DNA of 64,000 bases from Rubrobacter xylanophilus DSM 9941 (GCF_000014185.1 NC_008148.1:1240001-1304000); one strand, 5' to 3'. Counted from the stretch's first letter, positions 51,301 through 60,948 are shown. Numbers and translations: made by a program. Notes: a model not told the origin generated them from the letters alone.

Positions 51301-51651
51301 GAGGAGCTCTGCCAGCTCTTTCTCGAGGACGCGCCAAGAAAGCTTGCCGGCATAAAAGAAGCGCTCAGGCTGGAGGCAAAAGAAGGAGGAGAGAAGGCCA
51401 CTTCTTCCTCCTCTTCTTTTGCGCCGCGCGAAGAAGTTGGCAGGCTCTCGCACGCGCTGAAGGGCAGCGCGGCGAGCCTTGGGGCGAAGCGGCTTGCCGG
51501 GCTCTGCCAGCGGCTTGGGGAGGAGGCTGGGGGGACGGGGAGCGAGGAGCAGCTGCTTCGGCTCGTTTGGGAGATGGAGCGGGAGCTCGAGAGGGTCAGG
51601 GGCGAGATAGCGGCGCGCGGGGGCGGTGGCGGGGAGGAGCGCGCCCGGTAG
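48385..51651 (+). CDS. Hybrid histidine kinase: TM-PAS-PAS-HisKA-HATPase-REC-REC-HPt
   Basis: The protein (1088 residues from CTG 48385; 1069 from GTG 48442) starts with two short transmembrane segments, then two PAS domains (about 48609-48990 and 49000-49390). The HisKA has FVANMSHEIRTPMNGVIGM (His codon 49453). The HATPase includes NLIGNAIKFTEEGEVVV and GGTGLGLAISRQLVEMM. Two receiver domains (LVVDDNATNRTIL with LVILDMQMP; LLAEDNPVNQQVA with VLMDIQMPKMDG) and a C-terminal HPt (LSHALKGSAASLGAK) follow. All phosphorelay residues are present. From about 49380 codon use shifts sharply to AAG/AAA/GAA/AGA. No output regulator lies beside it. Confidence 0.9.
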   Translation: MAGDHRITRFWLRRLLPAAVAASVLIGWLRLEGERAGLYDTATGVLIMTAANVIVVSAIMLWGVRALGRLERGRAAAEEGYRSVFENASEGIFRSTPEGRLLAANPAMARMFGYRSPEELVSEVSDLGRQLWESPQERERFVRRVLEEGSVSGFEARMRRRDGSLLWASLNGHRVTGRDGRLVCLEGTILDITWRRRQQEALEESQRQFRDLFERSVDALLVHDGEGNIVDCNAEACRSLGYTRQELLRMNVRDFATNLLRREDRTPGEPTLWERALSGEPGVVAGVHLGEHRRRDGTTFPVEVRVGPVVYGGRRMILAAARDITERKRIEEELREAKEQAEAASRAKSEFVANMSHEIRTPMNGVIGMAELLLDTPLTPEQREYARTIRSSGEALLAILNDILDFSKIEAGRLSLERIPFEIHKEVEEVVSLLAPRAHAKGLELICFIEPGVPPLIKGDPFRLRQVLTNLIGNAIKFTEEGEVVVSVSLSKEEKSAPAGERGGEIELRFEVKDSGIGIQEEQQKHLFEAFSQADASTTRRYGGTGLGLAISRQLVEMMGGEIGLKSSPKEGSTFHFSARFVLPEEEEEKSPKTPPEEGEGGGARRTREEEERGRRESLAGLRVLVVDDNATNRTILCRQLEAWRMEPKSVGGAQEAIRELEASGTFLASSSSGYDLVILDMQMPETDGLELARRIKSRLQEEEEKRGGAFSALRLMLLTSMDPQTKEKIKASGTVEACLQKPVRQSQLYDAIATLFQKKKEEERPLPLPAHQKEEEKEGKERPLILLAEDNPVNQQVAASMLKKLGYRVELAQNGEEALKKLFPPPSSPPSSSGREEGGGSPKKKYAAVLMDIQMPKMDGLEATRRIRSKEEEGVLRLPRTPIIAMSAHAMQEDRERALKAGMDHYISKPVKKEQLKEALERFVAATEGQKERPSSCPPGKKHREPERGGEGAALDPDSLKELDELGEGVFEELCQLFLEDAPRKLAGIKEALRLEAKEGGEKATSSSSSFAPREEVGRLSHALKGSAASLGAKRLAGLCQRLGEEAGGTGSEEQLLRLVWEMERELERVRGEIAARGGGGGEERAR

Positions 51652-51659
51652 CGGTCGGG

Positions 51660-51665
51660 TATGAT
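51660..51665 (+). promoter_or_regulatory. -10 element of probable leaderless promoter
   Basis: TATGAT ends eight bases before the ATG of the gamma-glutamyltransferase gene. Confidence 0.45.
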
Positions 51666-51673
51666 TGCCGGCG

Positions 51674-53212
51674 ATGGAGACCTACGGCACGCCCCACGCC
51701 TTCGCCGCGGCCGCCGGCACCCCGTACGCCGCTGAGGCCGCCGCCGAGGTCTACCGTTCCGGCGGGAACGCCGTGGACGCCGCGGTGGCGGCGGCCGCCG
51801 CCGTGGGGGTGACGGAGCCCCTGATGAGCTCCATCGGGGGCGGGGGCTTTGCGCTGGTGCGCACCCCGCGCGGCGAGGTCGAGGTCGTGGACTTCTTCGA
51901 CGTCATGCCGGGGAAGGGGCTGCCGCCCTCGGCGTTCGGGGCGGGGGGGAACCCGCACACCATCCTGCTGGACTACGGCGCCGGGGTGAGCTCCATCGTC
52001 GGGGGGCCTTCGGTGGCGGTGCCGGGCTCGGTGCGGGGCTGGGAGGAGCTTCTGCGGCGGCACGGGAGGCTGGGCCTCGAGGAGGTGCTGGCCCCGGCGG
52101 TGCGGCTCGCCAGGGAGGGCTTCCGCCTGTGCAGGACCAGCGCACTGTGGTTCCGCGTGGCTCGGGAGGTGCTCGCCCTCACCGAGGAGACCCGTCAGAA
52201 CTTCTACAAGGACGGGCGGGTCTACGAGGAGGGGGAGGAGATGCGCTTCCCCGAGCTCGCGGACACGCTGGAGGCCATAGGCCGGGAGGGGGCGGACCTC
52301 TTCTACGAGGGCTGGCTGGGGCAGAAGATCTCCGCCTACGTCCGCGAGATGGGCGGCCTCGTGACCGAGCGGGACCTCGCCGAGTACAGGCCCGAGATCC
52401 GGCGCCCCCTCAGCGTCGGGTACCGGGACGGCGAGGTCCACACCAACGGGCCGCCCTCCGCCGGGGGGGCCACGCTGGCCCAGATGCTCCTGATCGTGGC
52501 CGGCTACGACCTCCCTTCGCTCCCGGAGGAGGAGTACGTCCGGGTGGTGGCCGGGGCGATGCGCCTCGCGCTGCTCGACCGGGAGGAGAGCTACGCCGAC
52601 GGCCCCCGCAACGCGGAGGTGGTCGAGAGGCTCCTCGGGGAGGAGCACATCGCGTCCCAGCGCAGGAGGCTCTTCGGACCCCACACGACCCACCTCTCGT
52701 GCGCCGACGCGGAGGGCTACGCCGTCGCCATCACCGCCAGCATGGGCTACGGCTCCGGGCTGGTCGTCCCGGGCACCGGCATACCGCTCAACAACGTGCT
52801 CGGCGAGCCGGAGCTCAACCCCAAGGGGTTCCACGCGCTCGCCCCGGGGGAGCGCCCGGTCTCCAGCATGAGCCCCACCATCGTCTGCTCCGCCGAGGAG
52901 GGGGTCATCGCGCTCGGCTCGCCGGGGGCCACCAGGATCCCGACGGCGATCCTCCAGACCATCCTGAACGTCGTGGACCTGGGGATGCCGCTGGAGGGTG
53001 CGGTGCTCGCGCCCCGCTTCCACGCCGAGGACGGCCTGTTCGCCTACGAGGCCGGAGCGCGGGCCGCCGACCTCGGCCCCTACGAGCGGGTGCTCGTCTA
53101 CGACGAGCCCTCGATGTACTTCGGGGGGGTAAACGCCGTCCGCCGGACCCCGCAGGGGACCTTCGAGGCCGCCGCGGACCCCAGGCGCTCGGGGGGCGCG
53201 GCGTATGCCTGA
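51674..53212 (+). CDS. ggt: Gamma-glutamyltransferase
   Basis: The 512-residue protein has the GGT large-subunit start [31 protein letters not shown], and the autocleavage site [20 protein letters not shown], where the catalytic Thr opens the small subunit. SPGGxRI-like [15 protein letters not shown] follows. It cleaves or transfers gamma-glutamyl groups. No signal peptide is visible, so it is predicted to be cytoplasmic, unlike the periplasmic E. coli enzyme. ATG 51674 is supported by TATGAT eight bases upstream. Arginase overlaps its end by eight bases. Confidence 0.92.
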   Translation: METYGTPHAFAAAAGTPYAAEAAAEVYRSGGNAVDAAVAAAAAVGVTEPLMSSIGGGGFALVRTPRGEVEVVDFFDVMPGKGLPPSAFGAGGNPHTILLDYGAGVSSIVGGPSVAVPGSVRGWEELLRRHGRLGLEEVLAPAVRLAREGFRLCRTSALWFRVAREVLALTEETRQNFYKDGRVYEEGEEMRFPELADTLEAIGREGADLFYEGWLGQKISAYVREMGGLVTERDLAEYRPEIRRPLSVGYRDGEVHTNGPPSAGGATLAQMLLIVAGYDLPSLPEEEYVRVVAGAMRLALLDREESYADGPRNAEVVERLLGEEHIASQRRRLFGPHTTHLSCADAEGYAVAITASMGYGSGLVVPGTGIPLNNVLGEPELNPKGFHALAPGERPVSSMSPTIVCSAEEGVIALGSPGATRIPTAILQTILNVVDLGMPLEGAVLAPRFHAEDGLFAYEAGARAADLGPYERVLVYDEPSMYFGGVNAVRRTPQGTFEAAADPRRSGGAAYA

Positions 53213-54125
53213 GCGCCCGCCCGTCGCCATCCTCGGCGTCCCCATGGACCTCGGCCAGGACCGCCGGGGCGTGGACATGGGGCCGAGCGCCATCCGCTAC
53301 GCCCGGCTGCAGCCCGCCCTGGAGGAGCTCGGCTACCGCGTCTCCGACCTCGGCAACGTGGAGGTGCCCATCCCCGAGGCCGCCTCCGGCGGGGACGGCA
53401 AGGCCTGGCGGCTGCGCGCCGTGCGGGAGGTCTGCTCCGCGGTGTCCCGCCGGGCGCGGGAGGCCGTCGCGCGGGGTGCGCTGCCGGTGTTCCTCGGGGG
53501 GGATCACTCCATCTCCATCGGGACCGTGTCCGGGGTCTGCGCGGCGGGCCGCACCGGGGTTCTCTGGGTGGACGCCCACGCGGACTTCAACACCCCCGAG
53601 AGCTCCCCCTCCGGGAACATCCACGGGATGCCGCTCGCCGCCCTCACCGGCCGGGGGCACCCGGACCTCGTCGGGGTCGGGGGGGAGGGGGCGAGCGTGC
53701 GCCCCGAGGACGCGGTGCTGGTGGGGCTCAGGTCCGTGGACCGGGAGGAGAGGGACCTCCTGCGGGAGGCCGGGGTGCGGGTGTACACGATGAAGGACAT
53801 CGACGCCTACGGCGTGGCCGCCGTGGTGCGGAGGGCGCTCGAGCACCTCTCCGGGCTGCCGCGGCTGCACCTCTCCCTCGACCTCGACGTCGTCGACCCC
53901 GAGGTGGCGCCGGGGGTGGGCACCCCGGTGCGCGGCGGCCTCACCTACCGGGAGGCGCACCTGCTCATGGAGCTCGTCAACGAGGCCGGGGGGGTGAGCT
54001 CGCTGGACGTGGTGGAGGTCAACCCCATCCTGGACAGCCGCAACCGGACCGCGGAGCTCGCCGTCGAGCTGGTGGCGAGCCTGATGGGGCGTCAGATCCT
54101 CGAGCTCCCCCGCAGGCCGCTCTAG
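53205..54125 (+). CDS. Arginase (ureohydrolase family)
   Basis: The 306-residue enzyme has all Mn-ligand motifs of the ureohydrolases: [32 protein letters not shown] and [20 protein letters not shown]. The [12 protein letters not shown] loop is typical of true arginase rather than agmatinase. It converts arginine to ornithine and urea. The ATG overlaps the GGT stop by eight bases, so the two are translationally coupled. Its stop shares CTAG with the convergent trkH. Confidence 0.92.
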   Translation: MPERPPVAILGVPMDLGQDRRGVDMGPSAIRYARLQPALEELGYRVSDLGNVEVPIPEAASGGDGKAWRLRAVREVCSAVSRRAREAVARGALPVFLGGDHSISIGTVSGVCAAGRTGVLWVDAHADFNTPESSPSGNIHGMPLAALTGRGHPDLVGVGGEGASVRPEDAVLVGLRSVDREERDLLREAGVRVYTMKDIDAYGVAAVVRRALEHLSGLPRLHLSLDLDVVDPEVAPGVGTPVRGGLTYREAHLLMELVNEAGGVSSLDVVEVNPILDSRNRTAELAVELVASLMGRQILELPRRPL

Positions 54126-55558
54126 CCCCGCCAGAAGGCGGGGGTGAGGATGACCAGGACGGTGAAGAGCTCCAGCCGGCCCAGCAGCATCAGCAGGCAC
54201 AGCACCAGCTGGGCGGTGGCCGGCAGGCCCGCGTAGAACGCAGGGTCGCCCGCCGGGCCCGGCGCCACCCCCGTGATGTTCAGGCAGGCGAACGCCGAGC
54301 CGAAGGCGGCGCCCAGCGGCACCTGGTGGAGCGCCATGAGCAGGGTTCCGGCGACGAGCGTTGCCACGTAGACGAAGAAGAAGCCCAGGAGGCTCGCGCG
54401 CAGCCGCTCGGGGACCACCTTCCGGCCCAGCTTCAGGGCGGTCACGGCCCGCGGGTGGACCATCCTGAAGGCGTCCTGGAGGGCGTTCTTGGCGAGCAGG
54501 AGGGCCCGCACCACCTTGATGCCGCCGCTCGTCGAGCCCGCGCAGCCCCCTATGGCCATCAGGACCATCAGCAGGCCCTGGGAGAGCGGGTCCCAGGAGT
54601 CCCAGTCGGCGGTGCTGAAGCCGGTGCCGGTGGTGAGGCTCGCGCTCTGGAAGAGCGCGAGCCGGAGGGCCCGCAGGGGCGAGTCCTGGTAGTCGAAGGC
54701 GTACAGGGAGGCGGCCATGACGGCGGTGGCCGAGAGGATCAGGGCCAGGTACGTCAGGTACTCGGCGTTGGTCAGCGCCTCCCTCAGGCGCCCCCGGACG
54801 GCCTGGAAGTACAGGGCGAAGTTGGTCCCGGAGAGGATCATGCCGGCGGCGAGGACCAGCTCCACCGCCGGCGAGTCGAAGGCCGCTATGGAGCCCGGGC
54901 GGGTGGAGTAGCCGCCGGTGGCGACGGTGGTGAGCGCGTGGTTCACCGCGTCGAAGAGGCCCATGCCCGCCACCAGGAGCGCCGCCGCTAGCCCCGCGGT
55001 GAGCGCCGCGTAGATGTAGACGAGAACCTTCGCCGTGTCCCGGATGCGGGGGGTAAGGCGCTCGGTGAGGGGGGTTGCGGCCTCCGCGGAGTAGAGCTGG
55101 GCGGCGCCGAAGCCCACGAGCGGGGCGACGGCGACGAAGAGCAGCACTATCCCGATCCCCCCGACCCACTGGCTCATGCTCCTCCAGAGCAGGAGGGAGG
55201 GCGGCGCGCTCTTTACTGTGGAGACGCCGGTGGTGGTGAAGCCGGCCATGGAGTTGAAGAACGCCTCCACGGGGCTCATGAGCCCGGAGAGCACGAACGG
55301 CCCGGACCCCACGATCGCCACCGCCACCCAGCCCAGCACCACCATCAGGAAGACGTCGCGGATGGAGAGGTAGGCGCCGCGCCCGCGGGAGAGGGCGAAG
55401 GTCAGCGTCCCCGCCAGGAGGGCCGCGGCGGCGGGGAGAAAGAACGCCCCGGCGTAGCCGTCCGAGACCAGGCGGGAGAGGGCGGCCGGGATGAGCATGG
55501 CCGCCCCGGTGGCGGCCACCACGGCCCCGAGCACGTTGGCTATGATCCTAGGGTGCAA
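54122..55558 (-). CDS. trkH: TrkH-family K+ channel subunit
   Basis: The 478-residue protein has the four M-P-M repeats of the SKT family. The four filter loops all carry Gly: [35 protein letters not shown] and [10 protein letters not shown]. It is the membrane pore of a Trk system gated by TrkA. It is the last gene of the four-gene potassium operon and overlaps trkA by 11 bases. The stop shares CTAG with arginase. Confidence 0.93.
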   Translation of the reverse strand: MHPRIIANVLGAVVAATGAAMLIPAALSRLVSDGYAGAFFLPAAAALLAGTLTFALSRGRGAYLSIRDVFLMVVLGWVAVAIVGSGPFVLSGLMSPVEAFFNSMAGFTTTGVSTVKSAPPSLLLWRSMSQWVGGIGIVLLFVAVAPLVGFGAAQLYSAEAATPLTERLTPRIRDTAKVLVYIYAALTAGLAAALLVAGMGLFDAVNHALTTVATGGYSTRPGSIAAFDSPAVELVLAAGMILSGTNFALYFQAVRGRLREALTNAEYLTYLALILSATAVMAASLYAFDYQDSPLRALRLALFQSASLTTGTGFSTADWDSWDPLSQGLLMVLMAIGGCAGSTSGGIKVVRALLLAKNALQDAFRMVHPRAVTALKLGRKVVPERLRASLLGFFFVYVATLVAGTLLMALHQVPLGAAFGSAFACLNITGVAPGPAGDPAFYAGLPATAQLVLCLLMLLGRLELFTVLVILTPAFWRG

Positions 55559-56879
55559 AGAGCCGCTCGACCCTCTCCACCGCGCCCTCGACGGCGAAGA
55601 CGATCACGTCGTCCCCCGGCTCCAGGGCGTCCTGGCCCGTGGGGATGATCACCTCGCCGTCCCTTATCACCGCCCCGATGATGGCCCCCTCGGGGAAGTC
55701 CACCTCGGCGAGCGGCCGGCCCGCGACCCGGCAGCCCTGCGGGACCCGCAGCTCTATCATCTCGGCCCCGCTCTCCAGCAGGGCCACGTTGACGATCTCG
55801 CCCCTCCGGACAAAGCGCAGTATGGCCTCGGCGGCCAGCAGCCGGGGGGAGATGGTGAGGTCCACCCCCAGCGCGTCGGCGAGCGGGGCGAACTCCCCCT
55901 GGCTGATGCCCGCGATGGTCCGCCGGGCGCCGAGCCTGCGGGCGTACATCGCCGCCAGGAGGTTCGCCCGGTCGTCGCGGGTCACCGCTACGAAGGCGTC
56001 GGCCTCGCCCACGCGCTCCTGCATCAGGAAGTCCTCCGAGAGGGCGTCGGCGTGCAGCACGAAGCCCTTGCGCAGCTGCGCGGCCACGTACCGGGCGCGG
56101 CGCTCGTCGCGCTCTATGACCTTCACGCCCATCCCGGCCTCCTCCAGCGCCAGCGCGAGCCGCAGCCCGATCCTCCCGCCGCCGTAGATCACGACCTCCC
56201 TCACGGGTGCTGTGTCGGCGCCGACGGCCCTCACCGCCTCGGAGAGGCGCCGGGCGGTGACCACCAGAACGTGGTCCCTCTCCTTGAGCACCGTGTCCCC
56301 CCGCGGGACGAGGGCCTCGCCCTCCCTGACGACCCCGACGATGAGGGTCTGGCCGGGGAGCCGCACGTCGCGCAGCGCCCGGCCCGCCACCGGCGAGCCC
56401 TTCTCCAGGACGACCTCCGCTGCGGCCACCCGGTCGCCGGCGAAGGTGTCCACGTTTACCGCCCCGGGCACCAGCAGCGCGGTGCGGATGGCCTTCGCGG
56501 CCATCTGCTCGGTGTGGATGACGAAGTCTATGCCGAGGGTCTCCTGGGCGAAGGGCTCCTCTGGGTCGTAGTAGTCGGGGTTGTGGAGCCGGGCGACGGT
56601 GAGCTCCACCCCCTGGGTCTTGGCCAGCAGGCACCCGATGATGTTCGCCTCGTCGGAGTTGGTGGCCGCCACCAGGAGGTCGGCCTCGTCTATGCCGGCC
56701 TCGGAGAGCACGCGGGGGCTGGCCCCGTTGCCCTGGACGACCAGCGCGTCGAGCTGCTCGGAGACGCGCTCGACCAGCCGCTCGTCCTGCTCGACCAGGA
56801 TCACCTGGTGGCCCTCGCGGGAGAGCATCCGGGCGGTGTTGAAGCCCACCTCGCCCGCGCCGAGCACGACGGTGCGCAC
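55548..56879 (-). CDS. trkA: TrkA, K+ uptake regulatory subunit with two RCK units
   Basis: The 443-residue cytoplasmic protein has two Rossmann RCK-N domains (VVLGAGEVGFNTARML at the start; VVIYGGGRIGLRLALAL at about residue 220). Each is followed by an RCK-C domain (VRLPGQTLIVGVVREGEALV and VDFPEGAIIGAVIRDGEVII). It binds NAD(H) or ATP/ADP and gates TrkH. It lies ten bases after the single-RCK gene and overlaps trkH. Confidence 0.93.
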   Translation of the reverse strand: MRTVVLGAGEVGFNTARMLSREGHQVILVEQDERLVERVSEQLDALVVQGNGASPRVLSEAGIDEADLLVAATNSDEANIIGCLLAKTQGVELTVARLHNPDYYDPEEPFAQETLGIDFVIHTEQMAAKAIRTALLVPGAVNVDTFAGDRVAAAEVVLEKGSPVAGRALRDVRLPGQTLIVGVVREGEALVPRGDTVLKERDHVLVVTARRLSEAVRAVGADTAPVREVVIYGGGRIGLRLALALEEAGMGVKVIERDERRARYVAAQLRKGFVLHADALSEDFLMQERVGEADAFVAVTRDDRANLLAAMYARRLGARRTIAGISQGEFAPLADALGVDLTISPRLLAAEAILRFVRRGEIVNVALLESGAEMIELRVPQGCRVAGRPLAEVDFPEGAIIGAVIRDGEVIIPTGQDALEPGDDVIVFAVEGAVERVERLFAP

Positions 56880-56889
56880 GCGCCCCTCC

Positions 56890-57564
56890 TCAGCCCCCCC
56901 GGCCGGCGCGCAGCAGGGCGGAGCGGTCCAGGTGCTGCCGCGTGCCGCCCACCACGACCGTGTCCCCCGCCTCGAGGGTGGTGTCGCCGTGCGGGATCCT
57001 CCACCGGCCGTCCCCCTTGCGGAGGGCCACCACCGTGAGGCCCTCGCGGCGGGCGAGCTCGAGCTCGCCGAGCGTCTTTCCGGACCACTCCTCGGGGACC
57101 CGGGCCTCCACCAGCGCCTCCTCCTCGCCGAGCCGCACGTAGTCCAGCACCGCCGGGGCGGACATCACCCGCGCCAGCTGCTCGCCCATCTCCCGCTCCA
57201 CCTCTATCACGCGGTCGGCCCCGATCTGGCGGAGTATCCGGGCGTGCAGCCCGCTGGCGGCCCGGGCGACCACGAACGGGACCCCTATCTCCTTGAGGAC
57301 CGCGGCGGAGAGGATGCTGGCCTCCAGGTCCTCCCCGATGGTCACCGCCGCCCCGTCGAACTGCTCCAGGTTCAGGTCGCGCAGGGTCGGGGCCTCGGTG
57401 GCGTCGGCGACCACCAGCTCGGCCCGCGGCAGCTCCCCGGAGAGCTCCTGCACCAGGTCGCGGTCCCTGTCGATGCCGAGCACGTCGTGGTCCAGGGAGA
57501 GCAGGGTCTCCACCATGGAGGCGCCCACCCTTCCGAGCCCGATGACCGCGAACTGCCGGCTCAT
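56890..57564 (-). CDS. ktrA: KtrA-type RCK regulatory subunit
   Basis: The 224-residue protein has one RCK-N domain (FAVIGLGRVGASMVETLLSL, GIDRD acidic strand end) and one RCK-C domain (LGELELARREGLTVVALRKG). This is the Ktr type, which forms an octameric gating ring on KtrB. Its ATG overlaps the ktrB stop (ATGA), so the two are translationally coupled. Confidence 0.92.
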   Translation of the reverse strand: MSRQFAVIGLGRVGASMVETLLSLDHDVLGIDRDRDLVQELSGELPRAELVVADATEAPTLRDLNLEQFDGAAVTIGEDLEASILSAAVLKEIGVPFVVARAASGLHARILRQIGADRVIEVEREMGEQLARVMSAPAVLDYVRLGEEEALVEARVPEEWSGKTLGELELARREGLTVVALRKGDGRWRIPHGDTTLEAGDTVVVGGTRQHLDRSALLRAGRGG

Positions 57565-58889
57565 CCTATGGCTATGTCCTCCTCCGGGTAGCCGTACCGC
57601 CGGGGCCGGCTGCGCTCGCTGAAGGCCAGCGCCACGGTAACGGGGCCGAGCCTCCCGGCGAACATCACCAGCTCCAGCAGTAGTTTACCGGACCACCCGA
57701 GCTCGGATGAGAGGCCGGGCGGGGGGCCGAGGGAGAGCCCCACGGTGCCGAAGGCCGAGGTGACCTCGAAGACGGCCGGGAGGAAGGGCACGCCCTCCAG
57801 GATCATGAGCGCCACGGAGGAGCCGCCGACGAGCAGCGCGGCGAGCGAGAGCAGGGCGAGGCTGCGGGAGATCACGGTCCGCCCGACGGTCCGACCGAAG
57901 GCGGAGACCTCCTCCCGGCCACGCACCTGGGCGAGCACGATGAGGAAGAGCAGGGCGAGCGTGGTGACCTTGATGCCGCCCCCCGTGGAGACGGGGCCCG
58001 TCCCCACGAACATGAGCGCCGTCTGGATCGCGAGGGTGGGGTCGCGCATCTCGGCGTAGTCCACGGTGGCATAGCCCGCCGTCCGCGGGGTGACGCCCTG
58101 CAGCAGCGACATCAGCAGCCGGGTGTGCAGCGGCCTCCCGCCGAGGGTCTGCGGGTTGTCCCACTCCAGGAGCGCCACGCTGAGCGCCCCCGCCGCGACG
58201 AGGAGCGCGCTGGTCGTGAGCACGAGGCGGGACTGGAGGGTGAGCCGCCGCATCCTGCGGTAGCGGTAGAGGTTCGCCAGCACCGGGAACCCCAGGCCCC
58301 CGGCGACGATCAGGTAGACCAGCGCGAGGTTTACGGCCCAGTCGCCCGCGAAGGGGGAGAGCCCCTCCTCGAAGACGTTGAAGCCCGCGTTGCAGAAGGC
58401 GGCTATGGCGTTGAAGGTCGCGTAGCCGAGGGCCTCCGCCGGGCCGTAGCCCAGCAGCAGAAAGCGGCCCGCCAGCACGAGGAGCCCGGAGAGCTCCACC
58501 AGCGCGGTGATGAGCGCCACCTGCCCGGCGAGCCGCAGCACGTTGCGCGGGGCCTCGGGGCTCGCGAGCTCCTCCCGGAGCAGCAGCAGCTCCCTGAACC
58601 CCAGCCGGTAGCCCACCAGGAGGGCCGCGACGGTGGTGACCGTCATGATCCCCAGGCCCCCGACCTGCACCAGCCCCGCCAGCAGCGCCTGCCCGAGCGG
58701 GGTGAGGGCCGTCGCCGGGTCCACCGACTGGAGGCTGGTGACGGTGACCGCGCTCACCGACATGAACAGCGCGTCCTCCCACGAGAGGCCGTTGTTGGCC
58801 GCCGGCAGCTTCAGGAGGCCCGTCCCCGCGGCGATGAGCGCCGCGAAGGCGAGCGCTATGGCCCTCGCCGCCGAGGGGCGGGGGAGCAC
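57561..58889 (-). CDS. ktrB: KtrB-type ion channel subunit with Ser in first filter loop
   Basis: The 442-residue protein has the four-repeat SKT fold. Filter loops are SAVTVTSLQSVDP (Ser 52 where KtrB normally has Gly), AAFCNAGFNVFEEG, VTPRTAGYATVD and TSAFGTVGLSLG. The Ser-Gly-Gly-Gly pattern is that of Na+-selective plant HKT1, so ion selectivity may differ from ordinary KtrB. The intramembrane loop with Gly/Ser residues (FVGTGPVSTGGGIKVTTLAL) is intact. It is the first gene of the operon ktrB-ktrA-trkA-trkH. Confidence 0.9.
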   Translation of the reverse strand: MLPRPSAARAIALAFAALIAAGTGLLKLPAANNGLSWEDALFMSVSAVTVTSLQSVDPATALTPLGQALLAGLVQVGGLGIMTVTTVAALLVGYRLGFRELLLLREELASPEAPRNVLRLAGQVALITALVELSGLLVLAGRFLLLGYGPAEALGYATFNAIAAFCNAGFNVFEEGLSPFAGDWAVNLALVYLIVAGGLGFPVLANLYRYRRMRRLTLQSRLVLTTSALLVAAGALSVALLEWDNPQTLGGRPLHTRLLMSLLQGVTPRTAGYATVDYAEMRDPTLAIQTALMFVGTGPVSTGGGIKVTTLALLFLIVLAQVRGREEVSAFGRTVGRTVISRSLALLSLAALLVGGSSVALMILEGVPFLPAVFEVTSAFGTVGLSLGPPPGLSSELGWSGKLLLELVMFAGRLGPVTVALAFSERSRPRRYGYPEEDIAIG

Positions 58890-58914
58890 GCGAAAAAGGC
58901 GGCTCTAGGGAGCC

Positions 58915-59793
58915 CTACGGCTCGCGGCCCAGCGCCTCGGCCACCAGCCGGGCCACCTCGGAGGGGTTCTCCGCCGCCCGGATGCCCGCCCTGCGCAGCG
59001 CCTCGCTCTTGGCCTGGGCGGTGGTCTCCCCGCCGGAGACGATGGCCCCCGCGTGCCCCATCGTCTTCCCCTCCGGGGCGGTGAAGCCCGCTATGTAGGC
59101 CACCACCGGGGTCTCCATCTCGGAGCTGATGTACTCCGCGGCTCGCTGCTCGGCGTTGCCGCCTATCTCCCCGATCATCACCACGCACTCGGTCTCGGGG
59201 TCCGCCTCGAACTTCCTGAGCACCTCGATAAAGTCCGTCCCGATGATCGGGTCGCCCCCGATGCCGACCGCGGTGCTCTGGCCGAGCCCGATCTGGGTGA
59301 GCTCGTTGACGATCTGGTAGGTGAGCGTACCGCTGCGGCTGACCACCCCCACGCCGCCCGGGGAGAAGATGTCGGCGGGCATGATGGAGACGTTCGCCTT
59401 GCCGGGGGAGAAGATGCCGGGGCAGTTCGGCCCGATGAGGGTGGCCCCCCGCAGCTTGAGGTAGTCGGTGACCTTCATCATGTCGTGCACCGGGACCCCC
59501 TCGGTGATGCAGCACACCGCCTCGATGCCCGCGTCGAGCGCCTCGTAGATCGCGTCCGCGGCGAAGGGGGCCGGGACGAAGATGATGCTGGTGTTCGCCC
59601 CCGTCTCCCGCACCGCCCGGGAGACGGTGTCGAAGACCGGGACCCCCTCGAAGCTCTGCCCCCCCTTGCCCGGGGTGACCCCGGCGACCACCCGGGTGCC
59701 GCTCCCGAGCATCCTGCGGGTGTGGAAGGCCCCCTCGCGGCCCGTTATGCCCTGGACCAGCAGCCGGGTGTTCTGGTCTGCGAGTATCGCCAT
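58915..59793 (-). CDS. sucD: Succinyl-CoA ligase alpha subunit
   Basis: The 292-residue subunit has the CoA-binding Rossmann start [38 protein letters not shown], and the phosphohistidine loop [20 protein letters not shown]. With SucC it makes succinate and ATP or GTP in the citric acid cycle. It begins three bases after sucC. Confidence 0.95.
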   Translation of the reverse strand: MAILADQNTRLLVQGITGREGAFHTRRMLGSGTRVVAGVTPGKGGQSFEGVPVFDTVSRAVRETGANTSIIFVPAPFAADAIYEALDAGIEAVCCITEGVPVHDMMKVTDYLKLRGATLIGPNCPGIFSPGKANVSIMPADIFSPGGVGVVSRSGTLTYQIVNELTQIGLGQSTAVGIGGDPIIGTDFIEVLRKFEADPETECVVMIGEIGGNAEQRAAEYISSEMETPVVAYIAGFTAPEGKTMGHAGAIVSGGETTAQAKSEALRRAGIRAAENPSEVARLVAEALGREP

Positions 59794-59796
59794 CTC

Positions 59797-60948
59797 CTAG
59801 TGCCCTCCGTCTCGCGCGAGCTCGACCGCCCGCCGGGCCGCGTCGAGCATGGTCTCCTCGGTGTGGACGTTCTCCGGGGCCCCCTCGGCCAGCAGCCTGA
59901 GCCCCTCCTCGGCGTTGGTGCCGTCCAGCCGGACGACGACCGGGAGGTCTATGCCGGTCTTGCGGATCGCGGCCAGCAGCCCCCGGGCCACCTCGTCCCC
60001 GCGGGTGATCCCGCCGAAGATGTTGAAGAAGACGCTCCTCACGTTCTCGTTGGAGGCGACGATCTCGAGGGCGGTCGCGATCTTCTCGGCGTCCGCGCCC
60101 CCGCCGACGTCGCAGAAGTTGGCGGGCCGCCCCCCGGCCTGGGCCACCACGTCGAGGGTGCTCATGACCAGCCCGGCGCCGTTGCCCAAAATCCCGACGT
60201 CCCCGTCGAGCTTGACGTACTGCAGCCCCACCTCCTGCGCCCGGTGCTCCTGCGGGTCGGCGGCCTCCACGTCCCGCCACCCGGCGATCTCCTGGTGGCG
60301 GTAGAGGCTGGAGTTGTCCACGGTGACCTTGGCGTCGAGCGCCACGACCTCGCCCTCCCCGGTGACGACGAGCGGGTTTATCTCCACCAGGCTGGCGTCT
60401 ATGCCCCGGAAGGCCTCGTAGAGGTTCTGCACGGCCCTGCCGAAGTCCTTCGCCGTCTCGCCCGAGAGGCCGGAGGCGAAGGTGAGCTCGCGCACCTGGT
60501 AGGGCAGCAGCCCCACCAGCGGGTCCACGTGCAGCCGGACGATGGACCCCGGGCTGCGCTCGGCGACCTCCTCGATGTCCACCCCGCCCTCGGTGGAGAA
60601 GAGGATGAGCGGGCGCCGGCTCTCCCGGTCCACCATCGCCGAGAGGTACAGCTCCCGCTCGATGTCCGCCCCGCTCTCGATCAGGAGCCGCCGCACGGTG
60701 TGGCCGCGGATGTCCATGCCGAGTATCCTCCGCGCCGCCTCCTCGGCCTCCTCGGGGCTCTCGGCCACCTTTATGCCCCCGGCCTTGCCCCTTCCGCCGG
60801 TGAGCACCTGCGCCTTCACGGCCACCGTGCCCCCGAGCCGCTCGGCCGCCCGGCGGGCCTCCTCCGGCGTGGTGGCCACCACGCCCGGGAGCGTCCGGAG
60901 GCCGAACCTGCCCAGCAGTTCCTTGCCCTGATGTTCGTAGAGGTCCAA
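59797..60948 (-). CDS. sucC: Succinyl-CoA ligase beta subunit
   Basis: The 383-residue subunit has the ATP-grasp fold: [17 protein letters not shown] start, [39 protein letters not shown], and the C-terminal [18 protein letters not shown] ligase-CoA block. It forms a heterodimer or heterotetramer with SucD. A TATAAT lies at 61001-60996 on the minus strand, about 48 bases before the ATG. The two potassium/TCA groups are separate operons by spacing. Confidence 0.95.
   Translation of the reverse strand: MDLYEHQGKELLGRFGLRTLPGVVATTPEEARRAAERLGGTVAVKAQVLTGGRGKAGGIKVAESPEEAEEAARRILGMDIRGHTVRRLLIESGADIERELYLSAMVDRESRRPLILFSTEGGVDIEEVAERSPGSIVRLHVDPLVGLLPYQVRELTFASGLSGETAKDFGRAVQNLYEAFRGIDASLVEINPLVVTGEGEVVALDAKVTVDNSSLYRHQEIAGWRDVEAADPQEHRAQEVGLQYVKLDGDVGILGNGAGLVMSTLDVVAQAGGRPANFCDVGGGADAEKIATALEIVASNENVRSVFFNIFGGITRGDEVARGLLAAIRKTGIDLPVVVRLDGTNAEEGLRLLAEGAPENVHTEETMLDAARRAVELARDGGH

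Noticed and set aside
49314-51453. Several long antisense frames inside the hybrid kinase gene
   Set aside because: They mirror a real gene whose A/G-rich codons leave few stops on the other strand. The sense strand has complete PAS, kinase, receiver and HPt domains.
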